DNA of 64,000 nucleotides, from positions 17,081,636 to 17,145,635 of the forward strand of contig NC_050472.1 in the NCBI RefSeq assembly GCF_013373865.1, in the 5' to 3' direction. The notes under the pieces are model-generated. The model was not told the DNA's origin and ran no database searches. It saw only the letters and a program-made list of their open reading frames with translations. Below are positions 11,275-22,710 of the stretch, piece after piece. This DNA comes from Monomorium pharaonis. Taxonomy: Eukaryota; Arthropoda; Insecta; Hymenoptera; Formicidae. A program made the position numbers and the translations under genes. Each line of letters starts with the position of its first letter. Positions within the stretch are counted from its first letter, which is position 1.

Positions 11275-14037
11275 GAAACGCAAAAAAATATCATCGGAGC
11301 AGCGACTGGTAATGTTGCAATTTATGGAGGAACATCCGGATCTTGCACAAAATCGAGTGCAAGGTACAGATGCAAAAAAGAAAAGTAATATGCTGTGGGA
11401 GCAACTTACTAGTAGTCTCAACAGTTGCGGAAGTGGAACTACAAAAACTGTTGATAAATGGATTAAAGTAAGGACTATAATTATAATTATTACTTTATTT
11501 ATTATAATAATGTTCTATGATTTACAGTCATGGCGAGATTGGCTCGTTGATGTAAAAGCAAAGGCAGCAAGAATAAAAAGTTACCAGAAAGGTACAGGAG
11601 GAGGAGGCGCAAACGGAAATCCTCTGCTAGAAATAGAAGAGCGATTAATATCCTTAATAGGAATAGAGGCAGCGATTGGTCATGAAAATATTATAGATCC
11701 AGCAGAGGTTAATATATTTAAATTTATTATTTAGTAATAAATTAAATTAAATTAAATTAATTCCTTTATTACTTTTGCTTCCTCATAGAAAGTTTTATTT
11801 TTATAAAAATTTGCACACTTTTTATCTTCTCTTCCTATCCATTTTATTTATTTATCCTCTTTATTCCTTTTTTTCTTATATACAGCCAGAAGATTGGACA
11901 GAGCATGTGTTACCAATTATTAATGCTACAGAATCCCCCTTAAGAAGTCCTCACTTTAACAATTCCACCGCGTCTAGACACAATGCATACAACACACTCA
12001 CACATACAACACACACAACACACAATACACAACACGCATCTTCTACTCAAATACACACACGCAAAACATGCAACACACAACGTACACGCAACACACTTTC
12101 ATCTTCTCCTCCGTCAACCTGTCTCCCATCAACATCTTCAGTTACTCCTCAAACGCACACACATAACACAGCAAACAACACACACACAACGTACACACAA
12201 CACACTTTTATCTTCTCCTCCGTCAACTTGTCTGCCATCAACATCTTCAGTTACTCCTCAAATGCACACACAGAACACACAGCAAACAACACACACACAA
12301 CGTACACATAACACACTTTCATCTTCTCCTCCGTCAACTTGTCTGCCATCAACATCTTCATTTACTCCTCGCATATTGTTCACATCTCCACTTGTTCATC
12401 CTACTTCCCCAAATCTATCAAATACCACTCCACTCCATTCTAAATCTCCTTCACCTGAATTAACACTCATTCATAACAAAAATAATGAAGCAACCTTGCG
12501 TTCTTCTCCTACATTACATCTTCCTTCTGGTTCCGAAAAAAAGAAATATAAAACTAAACGATTAAAAAAACAAAGTCTTACAGAAGTCCGTGGTAAGAAT
12601 TTAACAATGTATATTAATATATTGCTCTTTTTTGATATATTTATTAATTTTTATATTTTTTAATAATCTGCATTTAGAAGTATACCTCTTTTATATATAG
12701 TATCTGCTCTTTTTTATAGATATTGATATAGAAATCTTACGTGAGATGCAAGCACAGACAGCTGCATTAATAACGTTAAAAGAAGCGGTTGTGAGCATTG
12801 CAAAATCTATGAAACAAATTTCAAATGCAAAATTGGTATGTGTATAAATTTTAATTATTTAATATTAGAATTAATTAATTTAATCAATTAATTAATTATA
12901 ATAAATTCTCCGGGTGTTTTCTTACCTGTGCGTATCAATGCTCAAATAAATATCTTTAGTGTAGCCGTGATGTTAAACATTAACATTATTATTCAAATAT
13001 AATATGAAAGAATACATAACAGAGGATTAATAAATAGTAACAATAAACTATTTACGTAATTATTAAAGTAAATAAAGTATTTACTATAATCTGCCAGCGA
13101 GACGATCACGTATGCGTTGTCCTTGATTGAACAAAGCTCTGCCCTCTGCTAATGGCTCTACTTCTTCAATTTCGTTATATTCTAAAGCCATAATAGCTTC
13201 TGCAGGCTCCGGAGGATCAGGCAATCTAGCCTGTTGGAACATATTATGTAACACTGCACAAGCGTTAATAATTTGCGCTGCTTTTTCAGGCGCATATTCT
13301 AAGGTTCTATATCTTAAGACATCTAAATCTTTTTTTTAAAACACCTATACAACGTTCTACAGCATTTCGCGTACTGCTATGACGTTGATTAAAGTGCTCC
13401 TCTTGTGTGCCAGGATGAGCTTCAGCAAATGGTGTTATTAACCATGGTTCTAACGGATATCCAGAATCTCCTTGAGAATTGAAATAAAAATGATTAAATA
13501 ATATAAAAAATTTAAATAGCAACATTTAGTAAAAAATAATTTTACCAAATATCCAACACTGACTACCAGCTTCATATTGTGCTTGTAGAAAATGTCTTAT
13601 ATAACAGTGTCTCCATACAAATGAATCATGAGTGGAGCCGGGATATCTCGCAACTATATTTAATATCTTTAGATCCGTGTCACATATCTATTAGAAGACA
13701 ATTAATATATATTTTCATATAAAGTTTTTAATATATTTTTATATCATCAAAAATTGATTGTATTAAAAATTAGAGATGAGATGATAGATTGTATTAGAGA
13801 TGTATTTACAATTTGTACATGTTGTGCATGATAACCTTTTCTATTAACATATAATCCTTCATGCACAAAAGGAGTTCTTATTGCCACATTAGTTCCATCT
13901 ACAAATCCCAATAATCCCGGAATCATAGTATTATTATAATTTCTATAAAAAAGACAAAATTAGTTTATTAAACAATTCTATCTTTTTTATTTTTGCAGAT
14001 GCAAAGCAGTGCCGAAAAAGACAAAAACAACGAGTAA
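11275..14037 (+). CDS. Harbinger 1 SANT/Myb-like DNA-binding protein gene
   Basis: Multi-exon gene. A likely leader exon ends at a GTAAGT donor near 10921. Coding exons are about 11275-11469 (KRKKISSEQRLVMLQFMEEH..., first SANT helix with FMEEHPDLAQNR, through the WIKV tryptophan), 11530-11708 (SWRDWLVDVKAKAARI...GTGGGGANGNPLLEIEERL), 11886-12592 (PEDWTEHV, then a Thr/His/Ser-rich low-complexity part), 12720-12834 (DIDIEILREMQAQTAALITLKE, coiled coil) and probably a tiny last exon 13999-14037 (MQSSAEKDKNNE, stop). The last junction is in phase and has a good pyrimidine tract plus CAG. The protein is expected to bind the element ends and bring in the transposase. The 109/111-bp tandem repeat in the third exon shifts frame, so the copy may be disrupted. 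Confidence 0.7.
12100..12420. repeat. Minisatellite inside the SANT gene exon
   Basis: Three copies of an approximately 110-bp unit, starting near 12101, 12210 and 12321, each beginning ATCTTCTCCTCCGTCAAC. Each unit includes an imperfect ACACA-rich part. One spacing is not a multiple of three, so copy number affects the reading frame. Confidence 0.8.
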
Positions 14038-14820
14038 AATATTATGTACATTATATTGTGTTTTGTTGTGGTATTATATTAATTATTATTATTGTTATTA
14101 TTAATGTGTTGTGTTATTATATTAATATGTTAATTTAATTAAGTTTATTTTTATGTATTATATAAATATATTGTGTTAAATATGTTATAATAATATGTTG
14201 AATAATAATTATTATTATTTTACTTCTGCACAATTTCTTGAATTTCTTGCTGAGTTGTAGGAAAATGTATCCATCGTCTTAACATATGTTGATTTATTGC
14301 AAATGTAACTTCATTAATGATAACGCTTACAGTAGACTGTGCTATACTTAATCTACTGTCGACGCCAACAGATTTTTGATAACTGCCCTGGCCATAAAAA
14401 TTCAGAGCACACAATACCTAATATTATTAATAACAGACTGTTATATTGCCGCGTAAATAATTTATTTTCTTTTTAATAATTTTTAATCGTTTAACATAAT
14501 TTGAAGATTTATATCTATTATATTGCCACTTAAATAAAATTTGTGTTTTTTATCTAATTTTTTGACTTTTTACTTTAATATAATTTGGGATTGCGACAGC
14601 TCTTTCCCGTGGAGGAAGATATGGCTCTAATTCTCCTACAAGAGTTTCTGCCAAACGTTTCGGCAGTCTATATATTCCCATAAATTCTTTTTCGGGAATA
14701 ATAAATGGATTATAATCATGTCTCTAATTGTTCTTCTCGTAAGACGACTATGTCGAATTGCTGCAAGACGCTGCCTTTCTCTCTCACGACGTATTACAGC
14801 TAACTATAATAAATTCAAAA
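13084..14820 (-). pseudogene. Harbinger 1 transposase (HARBI1-like DDE)
   Basis: Minus-strand exons in order: 14820-14578 (RLPKRLAETL, LPPRERAVAIPNYIK), 14414-14220 (LNFYGQGSYQKSVGVDSRLS, the HTH-like segment before the catalytic core), 13957-13811 (GFVDGTNVAIRTP, first catalytic Asp; GLYVNRKGYHAQHVQ), 13690-13551 (ARYPGSTHDSFVWR, second Asp) and 13483-13084 (GDSGYPLEPWLITPF, then RNAVERCIGVLKKRFRCL with the catalytic Glu, then a C-terminal tail ending AGRL). Two single-base defects are visible: one near 14728 (before HDYNPFIIPEKEF) and one near 13315, where an extra A after RCL shifts into a stop. Without these the protein would be full length for the family. The gene shares its span with introns of the + strand SANT gene. 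Confidence 0.85.
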
Positions 14821-14940
14821 AAAGGAAAATATAAATAGCAAAATAAATACAGCAATATAATATTCTATATACTTACCAGAATTAAACAAAATAATTAATT
14901 TTAATTTATGTTTAATTTATAAAATTTATATAATTTATAA

Positions 14941-15216
14941 TAGAGTTGCAACGAATATTCGGAAACTATTTGGCAACGTTTTTACTACGTTATTTACTTT
15001 TAATAAAAACTATTTAACAACTAGTTAACAACGTTAAATAGTTTTTATTAAAACTATTCGGTATCTAGCCGAATAGTAACCGAATATTTGGTGCTACGGT
15101 CAATAATAAAAAAAAACGTTGCCGAATAGACAAAAAACCGAATAGTTGCCTAATATTCGTTGCAACTCTAAAAAGGTTGCCAAATAGGCTAAATAGTTAC
15201 CAAATATTCGTTGCAA
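14941..15216. mobile_element. Miniature inverted-repeat element in Harbinger 1
   Basis: Ends AGAGTTGCAACGAATATTCG and ATATTCGTTGCAACTCT at 14941-15170, with an internal inverted repeat around ACTATTTAACAACTAGTTAA. A second, degenerate right end (ATATTCGTTGCAA) follows at about 15200-15216. The family is uncertain, possibly a hAT-type miniature element. Confidence 0.6.
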
Positions 15217-15420
15217 TTTTAATTTATAATTTATATAACAAAAATATCCAAAATACGTACCATAGTAAAAATAGTGTACAAGTCGAATCTTGTGACAAAA
15301 TTAGAGACACTTTAACTTTTAGGATTTTTAACAAAAATGAGTAACCAATTTTAGTTACAGTTAATTAATTAATATAATTAATTGCTGTCACTTGCTTCGG
15401 CTGTCAAATATAATATTTGA

Positions 15421-15651
15421 GGGTTACCGTAATCTCATTCCGAGCGGAATTATCTTTCCGCTTGCTCGCGAGCTGTAGAAATCATTTAGATCGATTCGGA
15501 ATCTTTCCGAATGTTCATAATAAGAAAACTGACAAAAAACGGAATCATTCCGATCGTTTCGGAATTTATCTGAAGTCCATAATAAGAAAATGACGAAAAA
15601 CGGAATTATTCCGAGCGGAAACGTTTCCGAATAGATACATAATAGCTGCCC
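15421..15651. promoter_or_regulatory. Harbinger 1 right end with CGGAA/TTCCG subterminal motifs
   Basis: Twelve CGGAA or TTCCG pentamers in about 220 bp, often as back-to-back inverted pairs (for example ATTCCGAGCGGAA). They lead into the terminal repeat CATAATAGCTGCCC. Likely protein-binding sites by analogy with other Harbinger elements. Confidence 0.5.
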
Positions 15652-15654
15652 AGT

Positions 15655-16134
15655 TCTCATTTGCCAGTTCACATGGTCGCGAGCATACTGCAGACGAGCT
15701 CTACGATGTGCAACGGTCAACATCGGTCCACGGGCAGCAGTTCTAGCACGGAGTCCAGATTCGCGAAGACGATTTCTTACCGTTGATTGAGAAATGTTTC
15801 GCGGCTGTCGTCGTTGTCGTTGCTGTTGTTGTTGTTGTTGTCGTTGTTGTTGACGGTTTGGGAAGTTTCGGGCGATGATGTTGGCTGGAGCAAAAGGGTC
15901 TTGGATAGCCTGTTGAATGATTGCTCGGTCATCTCGACGAGTCGTTGCTCGATGGCGGCCTTGTCCAGCACGTCGTTCATATGCGTTTGTTTTCAGGAAT
16001 CGGTTGTACGCACGAGACACAACCGAAGCACTTACACCGAGTTGTTCACCAACCTGCCGATATCTGTACCCCTCCTGAACAAGAGTCACAAGCCGAGCGA
16101 CTTCTGGGGCAGATAAATGTCGCCTGGGAGGCAT
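15655..16134 (-). pseudogene. Tc1-like transposase N-terminal half (HTH), truncated
   Basis: Starts MPPRRHLSAPEVARLV at 16134 and continues through a paired-like bipartite helix-turn-helix (QVGEQLGVSASVVSRAYNRF; later NISQSTVRNRLRESGLRART) with a polyglutamine/arginine stretch between (about residues 98-118). It stops at WQMRTGQ where the Harbinger terminus begins. The first 30 bp of coding sequence also lie in the right palindrome arm. The first catalytic Asp region is missing from the whole element, so no functional transposase can be encoded. Confidence 0.85.
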
Positions 16135-16394
16135 TATGACACGAATCAAATTTTAAAAGCTGCTGTCAGTAATTTCTTCTTTGAAAATATCGAAAAAGGG
16201 TTAGTTTTGAAAAAAAACTGTTTTGTAACGCGTAATGGCTCTGCAGGAACGTGAAAAATTAATCGCTCAGAATTTCGCACAATGGGTACCGTGGGCACCT
16301 TAGGGGTATCAACTTTAATTTTTTTCAATAAAATTTTTTTCAAGGAAAATGAAAGTTTGAAGATTCGAATATTGAATATATTGAATATATTCAC

Positions 16395-16739
16395 GTGTTA
16401 CCTTTAGCAAGGAACAGGAGAGGATTTATTTTTATGCAGGATAATGCTAGGCCTCATACAGCGAATATCACCCGCCAATTTTTTCAGAGAAACAACATTA
16501 CATTGTTGAGGCATCCTGCAATGAGTCCTGACCTGAATCCGATAGAGCACGTCTGGGACATATTGGGCCGCCGATTGCGTCAAAATTATCCGAATCTGAA
16601 TAATTTGGCAGCATTAGAGAACGCTTTGATAAGAATTTGGCGTCAGATCCCTCAACAGATGATCCGAAATTGCATTTCGAATATGCGACAAAGATTGCAA
16701 GCTGTGATTAGGAGTAGAGGCGGGAACACTCGATACTGA
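16395..16739 (+). pseudogene. Tc1-like transposase C-terminal half (right arm copy)
   Basis: Same 114-residue C-terminal DDE segment as at 10008-10352 (QDNARPHTA, SPDLNPIEHVWD), on the opposite strand. Lies downstream of the antisense 5' leader of the same element, so the arm itself is a rearranged junction of 5'-leader and 3'-coding sequence. Confidence 0.85.
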
Positions 16740-16756
16740 ACACGAGACACACACAC

Positions 16757-16859
<103 letters not shown>

Positions 16860-18002
16860 TAGAAAATGAGTTTGGAGTCGCAAAATACTGTGGAGCTGAC
16901 GAACCACGGGGTCTCATTTTTTTCGAAGAATCATTAACACACGTGCGTAAGCACAAAAGAAGCGTAAATCCGACCGTGCAACCTCCACGTGGTATGCTTT
17001 GGATAACGCTAATGCCGGCGGTAAATCAATCATCAATCAAAATTTTCGTCAGAAAGTTTGATTTTCTTAAAAACGAAAAAAAAGAAATTTTTTTTCAAAT
17101 TTTTTTTTAAATTTTCAAAAAAAAATTTTTTGGAAATTTCGAAATTTTTGAAAAAATTTTTTTGGATTTTTTTTTGTTACTCAATCTTCAAAAAACTCAA
17201 AATTGAGTAAAAAGTAAAAAAAATGAAATTATTGAATTTTAAAAAAATTAGGTCAAATTTAAGGAACAAAGTCTTGTTCCCTTAATTTTTTTAAAATTTC
17301 AATCAATCGGTCCGGGGAAACCGCTGAACCGATCGATCTAAAAATTTAGGGGGGTCTTTGGGGTACATTAGACTGTAAAATTTTCTTCTAACCTAAGCTT
17401 TTGCCCCAATATTGTCGAAGACACAGTCGATTTACCAAAAAAGGGAAAAATGGCATTTTTTTGCTCTTTTTTCACGTTACCGTTTCAGGTGGGACAAAAT
17501 TTTTTTTTCAATCAACCATGACAGATTTTTGTAGGAAATTTTCTGCAGAAAACGAAACCGCTCGTCAGCTCGCTAGGCGACCAGTAGTTTCAGAGATATC
17601 GGCAGTTGAGTGAAAAAGGGTCCTTTTGCATTCAAAATTCGATATCTCGAAGACAAATAGTCGTATCTGACTTCCGAAAAAAGCAAATTGAAGCTGAATG
17701 AACAGGCTATGTGACCTATGCATTGGTTTAGCTCGAAAAATTTTTTTCATGCCCGTAGAGCGAAAAAAAGATGTAAAAAATTTTGAAAATTTTTTCTTCG
17801 TGCTTTATCCAAGAATTGCATGGCTACCGGTGCTCAGAAAAATTTTTAACCAAAAAATTCTAAAACTAGAGTCTTCAAGCTTCAAAAGCTATGTTTTTTT
17901 ATTTCCTGTGCGACCATTTTTCACTAAAATACAGCCTGTTGAAAATTGGCAAAAAATTTAGAAAATTTTTTTGTTCCTTTAATTTTTGCGAGAAGTGTAG
18001 TA

Positions 18003-18154
18003 TACCATAAGTATGCTAGTATACCATAAATAAAGATACCGGTGTATTCACTGGTAACTTAGTTTTACTTTTAATTTTTACTACTTATCTATGATCCAAA
18101 GTTTGCGTGGCTGGGATAATTCGTAACATAAAAATTTTTTTCTTTTAAGGTCAT
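18003..18154. other. Spacer between Tc1 and piggyBac-like elements
   Basis: AT-rich sequence starting with a short repeat of TATACCATAA. Nothing else recognised. Confidence 0.6.
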
Positions 18155-18158
18155 TAAC

Positions 18159-19228
18159 CCTTCGAGGTCACACTTCTTTTTTCTAACGTTGAGGTTACAC
18201 TGGGTGGTTACCACCCATCGTCATTTTTAAAGTGCTGCATTTATGAAATTATCAAAGATATGGTAACAAAAAAATTTATGGATAAACTTGAATTTTTGGA
18301 AAATGTATTCTGATATTATTTAAGTAAAAATCTAAAACCGTTAGTACCTAAAAAAATTTTTTAATCTTCCAATATTAGAAAAAAAAGAGTTTTTACAAAA
18401 TAAATCATAACTTTTTTAATTTTTAATATTTTTAGCTAAAAATTTGAACTTTTATTGTTCAAGTCTTGTATTTCAAGGAAAAAAATATGTTCTTGACCAT
18501 TTTTTCAAAAAGAGTATTTATTTTGCATACTGAACATGGAGTATTTTAGTATACTAAAAAACAAGTATTTTCATAGAAAAGTCATGTTACGATAGTATTT
18601 ACTTGAGCGTCACTTTTTTGTGTGCCGCGTAAAGCCATTTTTTCCTCGCAAAATAGATTGCGGTCTACCGCGTTCACGCAATGTTAGAATGTGTTAGTCT
18701 AACGTTACATTTTCAAGATCACTGTCCATTTCGTCCACCGATTGCTCTGAATCGCTTGAATATAATTTTTTGAATATGATTTTCCTCGACATCCGAATTA
18801 ACATCGTTGAAATCATTACGTCCATCATTTTGTAAAATATCTTATATATTGTCGCTGCCGTAAATTATAGACCATTATGCTGCATATTTTCGAAGAATAA
18901 ATTAACATAAAGATTTTTTTAAAATTCTAGGCATAAGAATGTGTATTATGTCATACTTTTACACTTTTTAGACCACAAAAAACACAAAAATTCGAACCAC
19001 TAAAAAACGCAAAAAACTTACACATGGGGTCGCTACCACCCTACCTTGTCTTTGGACGACTGCCAAAAACAAACCAACGCGACTTTCAGTTACAGTATAA
19101 TACAAGAGTATAGCTAAAATCTTGAATTATCATTAAAAGGCGTTACTAGTGTTTTTTCTTAAATCGGAAAGATATAATGTGTTAAATTTAAGCGATGGGT
19201 AGTAACCACCCAGTGTGACCTCGAAGAG
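18159..19228. mobile_element. piggyBac-like remnant with TTAA flanks
   Basis: Flanked by TTAA at 18155-18158 and 19229-19232. The inverted termini read CCCTTCGAGGTCACAC and GTGTGACCTCGAAGAG, followed inside by a second inverted pair, TGGGTGGTTACCACCCAT against ATGGGTAGTAACCACCCA. The minus strand at about 18700-18850 encodes scraps of an acidic N-terminus (NDFNDVNSDVEEN; then in another frame SSDSEQSVDEMDSDLE), as seen at the start of piggyBac transposases. The rest of the coding region is deleted. Confidence 0.75.
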
Positions 19229-19389
19229 TTAAATCTTCTTTTTCTCATGAATTATGGTCTTCTAGTATTAATCCCAAAAAGTTTATCTTGATACTAAATT
19301 TAAGGGCGGAAAATTGTATATATTTGCATTAGCGTGTAATTATCTGCAAACATTATCAGCTACTTGATGGAATGATAAAAATCACTTAT

Positions 19390-21256
19390 TTATTTATTGA
19401 TTTAATAGATCGATCAAGGAACTCTTGAACGTAAATCGGCGGCTTGCGTGTAGGCGTTTTCCCGGTACCCATTCACACACAGCGATCGCAAATGTACTTG
19501 TCGAAATCTATGTCTCCTTTGGCTTGGATAAGGATAACATCATAACGGTTACTGATAACGGATCGAATTTCGTTAGAGCTTTTAAGGTTTTTGGAGTAGA
19601 CATCGATGACGTCTTTCCTTCTGGTATGTTATTCGAGATATTTTTTTTAATCATATCGCTATATAGAGAAGTTGGAACAATTTTGGACCATTTTAGTTTT
19701 TCAGGATTCTGCAATAAATATGGGTACTCTGATTAAAAGGTGATAATTAATTAATCACGACTATGGGGTTAATAAAAAGTGTTACTGGTTCTTTTTATCG
19801 TCGCTCAAATGGATGATATTCACCATTTATCAAATTCTAAAATCTCATAAATAATCCAGAGATCGTACAATACCGATTATTTTTGGTAAGCGTCAGTCGC
19901 AAATCTGTAAAATTCTGACGCAAATCAATTATCAATGTAAATTCAATTAGATCTACAACCGGAGTAGTACCCTCAGTTAAATTTCTCGAGTCGTCGAAAT
20001 TTGCACCGAATCCTCTACTTATAATATTAACATGTTGGTCACAATATTTTATAATGCAACATTTTGTTTCTTTTGTAGATGAGCATTTCGACTATAATAG
20101 TGTTAATGGAGACAGTTCCGAAAATATCAGTACCGATGAGGATCTTCTGCCAGAAGAATCACTCGACAACGAAGTTTTTAATTATACCGAAGAGCTCCAT
20201 AATCGCTTACCTTTTCATATTCGCTGTGCTAGTCATACTTTGCATCTAATAGTAATGACGGATGTTGTCAAGGCAGTTCAAGTATCGCAAAATCTCGCTA
20301 AACGTACATACGGACGCTCTCGACCGATGCAATTGGTTATGGAAGTCACTGAGATCGCCGAAAACAAATGAGGCTCTGAAACTGTACTTGGGCAAGGCAT
20401 TGCTCAGACCTGTAATAACTCGGTGGAATTCACTCTATAACTCTCTAAAAAGATTAATTCAGCTTAAGGATAAAATACTTCATCGCGATATGAACCAAAT
20501 TGTTCAGTTGAGGAATCCACTCAGACACTCGGACTTTGAATACCTTGAAGAATGTACGAAACCTCTAGCGGACGCGATCGATATCTTACAGGGTGAAAGT
20601 TATTGTTTTTACGGGTACCTTTTACCCACATTGGTTGATGAAAAAATGTAGAAGAAATGTCGACAACTTGCTAAGCAAAAACTTGATCGCGATATGCCAG
20701 CCTTTGCTTGAGGATATAAAAAGCTCGCTCGAATCTCGATTTAAAATTTTTCCAAGTTGAAGAAGCTGGAAGACTTGCTGCAATAGCGGCAGTGACGCAT
20801 TCAAAATTTAAAACACGTTGGCTGACGTGTTTGGACCAAGCCACTCAACAAAAAGTGCGTGATCTCGTTCTCAAATTCGCATTTGAAGAGATAGCTCGCA
20901 ATCAAGATCCTGAACTCGAGGCTGAGCGTATAGCTGAGGACGATTATTTCGATTTTGATCAAGCCTCCACTGCAACTAAGCTGCCCGAAATTTTTTACCA
21001 ATATGGAGAAGCGGAAGTCGAGATCTGTAGATTTATAACGAGAGCTGATTCGAGTCTTGAAAGTTTGAAAGATTTTCCGCTAATTCGAAAGCTTTTCTTA
21101 CGATATAACACGCCATTGCCGTCGTCGGCACCAGTGGAGTGACTATTCAATTATGCAACAATGATGGATATTCCAAAATTCAACCGGCTGACTGATGCGC
21201 ATTTCGAGAAGCGGGTTCTATTTAAGGCTAACGCAGCGCAAAAATATGTCATTAAT
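19390..21256 (+). pseudogene. hAT transposase pseudogene, 5' part (split by LINE)
   Basis: First exon, about 19405-19622: IDQGTLERKSAA, ACRRFPGTHSH, VTDNGSNFVRAFKVFG (catalytic Asp), with one frameshift near 19445. An intron with GT at 19625 and AG at 20078 follows. The second exon starts 20079 (DEHFDYNSVNGDSS) with LPFHIRCASHTLHLI, RPVITRWNSLYNS (conserved Trp) and the C-terminal dimerisation motif RKLFLRYNTPLPSSAPVE and ATMMDIPKFNRLTD near 21090-21200. Frameshifts lie near 20270, 20365 and 20650, and a stop replaces a codon at 21140. The coding sequence is interrupted at about 21257 by the LINE and its tail resumes at 26548. Confidence 0.85.
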
Positions 21257-21269
21257 TAATTCTCGACCG
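21257..21269. repeat. LINE target site duplication, left
   Basis: TAATTCTCGACCG, exactly repeated at 26535-26547 on the far side of the LINE. Confidence 0.95.
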
Positions 21270-21671
21270 GGACTTCCGTTTCCGGTAGAGTGAGTAGAAG
21301 TATTGTAAGAGCAGGTGTGAGAGAGAACGGTGTGAAGCGGGGATTAGAGAGAGAATTGGGGTGAGTGAGAGTGAAGGGCGAGAGAGAGGGAGTGAGTGAA
21401 AGAGAGCGAGTGGAGGGAGCAAAGGCGTGCAGGGATAGGGCGGAGGTAAGGTGAATCGGCGCATAGAGTGAGAGGTTAGGGAGAGAAGAAGGAGCGCGAG
21501 AATAATATGAGCAGGGAGTAGGAAAGTAGAGAGAGGTAACTCGCGGAGTGGGAGAAGGCGAGCGGGCGCGGATAGAGTGGCTAAGATAGAGGGGCATAGG
21601 GTAGGAGTAGTGGGCGCGCACAAGAAGAAGAAAGAACAGACATAGAACCAGGAGAGTTAGATAGAGTGACG

Positions 21672-22710
21672 ATGGCAGAGGGAGTGAGAAGGGAGAGAAG
21701 TGACAGCGTGGGCAGCGCGAGTAGTACGGAAGATCAGCTGAAAAGAAAGAGAGAGTTACTAGGAAGAGACTCGTTAGAGCGGGATAGAGGGTTAGCAGAC
21801 ATATTTAAAAGGAGCAAGAAAGTGATGAGATCGTCGGAAGGGAAGGAAGGGGGAAGCGTGGAAGAGGAGGTTTGGAAGACAATGTTAAAGGAAATAAGAG
21901 TGGAGTTGGGGGAGGGATTGAGACAGCTAAGTAAAGAGATAAAAGAAGTGGCGGACAATCAAAAAGAAATAATAAAAATGGAAATAGAAGAGTTAAAAGA
22001 AGAGCTGAAGAGAAGAGAGGAATGCTGGCAAAAGGAGAGAAGAGAACTGAGAGAAGAGTTGAAAAAATTAGAACGAGCGGAAGAAATGAAGAAGGAGAGG
22101 AGGAATGTGGAAGAAGGGGAAGAGAAGCAGAAAGAGACAAAAGGGGCAACAGTGATGGAGGAGAGAGTAAAACAAATGGAAAAGTTATGGGAGGGAAGAG
22201 AGAGAGAGGAGAGGAGAAGGAATATTGTGATAAAAGGACTGAAAGAGAAAGGAGAAGACAGGAGCGGAGAAATTAAAGAGATAATGAAGGAAATTGGAGT
22301 GGAGATGAAAGTAGAGGAAATTAAGAATATAGAGGGGGGGGAGAAGAGAGCGGGGAGGTATGGTGGTGGTGAGACTGGGGAATGCAGAAGAGAAGAGAAA
22401 AATCATGGAAAATAAAAGAAAGCTGAGGGAGGAAGAATTTGGATTGAGGAGGATCTGTCGTGGGAGGAGAGGAGGATAAGATGGAAGCTGAAGCAGATAG
22501 CAGCAAAAGAAGGAGCTAAAGAAGCCAGCGTCTGGATAAGCAAAGGAAAATTAAGAATAAATGGAGTATGGTGGTGGTGGGATGAGGCAAAGGAAGAATT
22601 AAGAGATGGTAGGGGAAGGAAATGGGTGAAGAGAGAGGAGGGAGTGGAGCAAATTGGAGACAAAGAAGAAAGAGGGAATGAAGGACAGGGAAAAGGAGAG
22701 AGGAAGAATT
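21672..22710 (+). pseudogene. LINE ORF1 (coiled coil plus RRM-like protein)
   Basis: ATG at 21672 (MAEGVRRERSDSVG). Residues about 55-170 form a long Glu/Lys/Arg coiled coil (EELKEELKRREECWQKER). An RRM-like domain follows, beginning RRNIVIKGLKEKG (22220), as in L1-type ORF1p. Two frameshifts break this domain: one near 22355 (frame then reads MVVVRLGNAEEKRKIMENK) and one near 22440 (then WIEEDLSWEERRIRWKL, KLRINGVWWWWDEAKEEL). The reconstructed order matches an RNA-binding nucleic-acid chaperone that coats the LINE RNA. The last stop is near 22708. Confidence 0.75.

Larger units (their letters stand above)
10653..15651. mobile_element. PIF/Harbinger element 1, nested in the Tc1 element
   Basis: The terminal inverted repeats read GGGCAGCTATTATG (left, 10653) and CATAATAGCTGCCC (right, ends 15651). 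The element carries the two genes typical of PIF/Harbinger: a SANT/Myb-like DNA-binding gene on + and a DDE transposase on -. Subterminal regions are rich in CGGAA/TTCCG (7 copies in the left 200 bp, 12 in the right 220 bp). The right flank is Tc1 coding sequence (minus-strand WQMRTGQ) and the left flank is the edge of the inverted Tc1 arm after 8 bp of filler, so no 3-bp target duplication survives. Confidence 0.85.
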
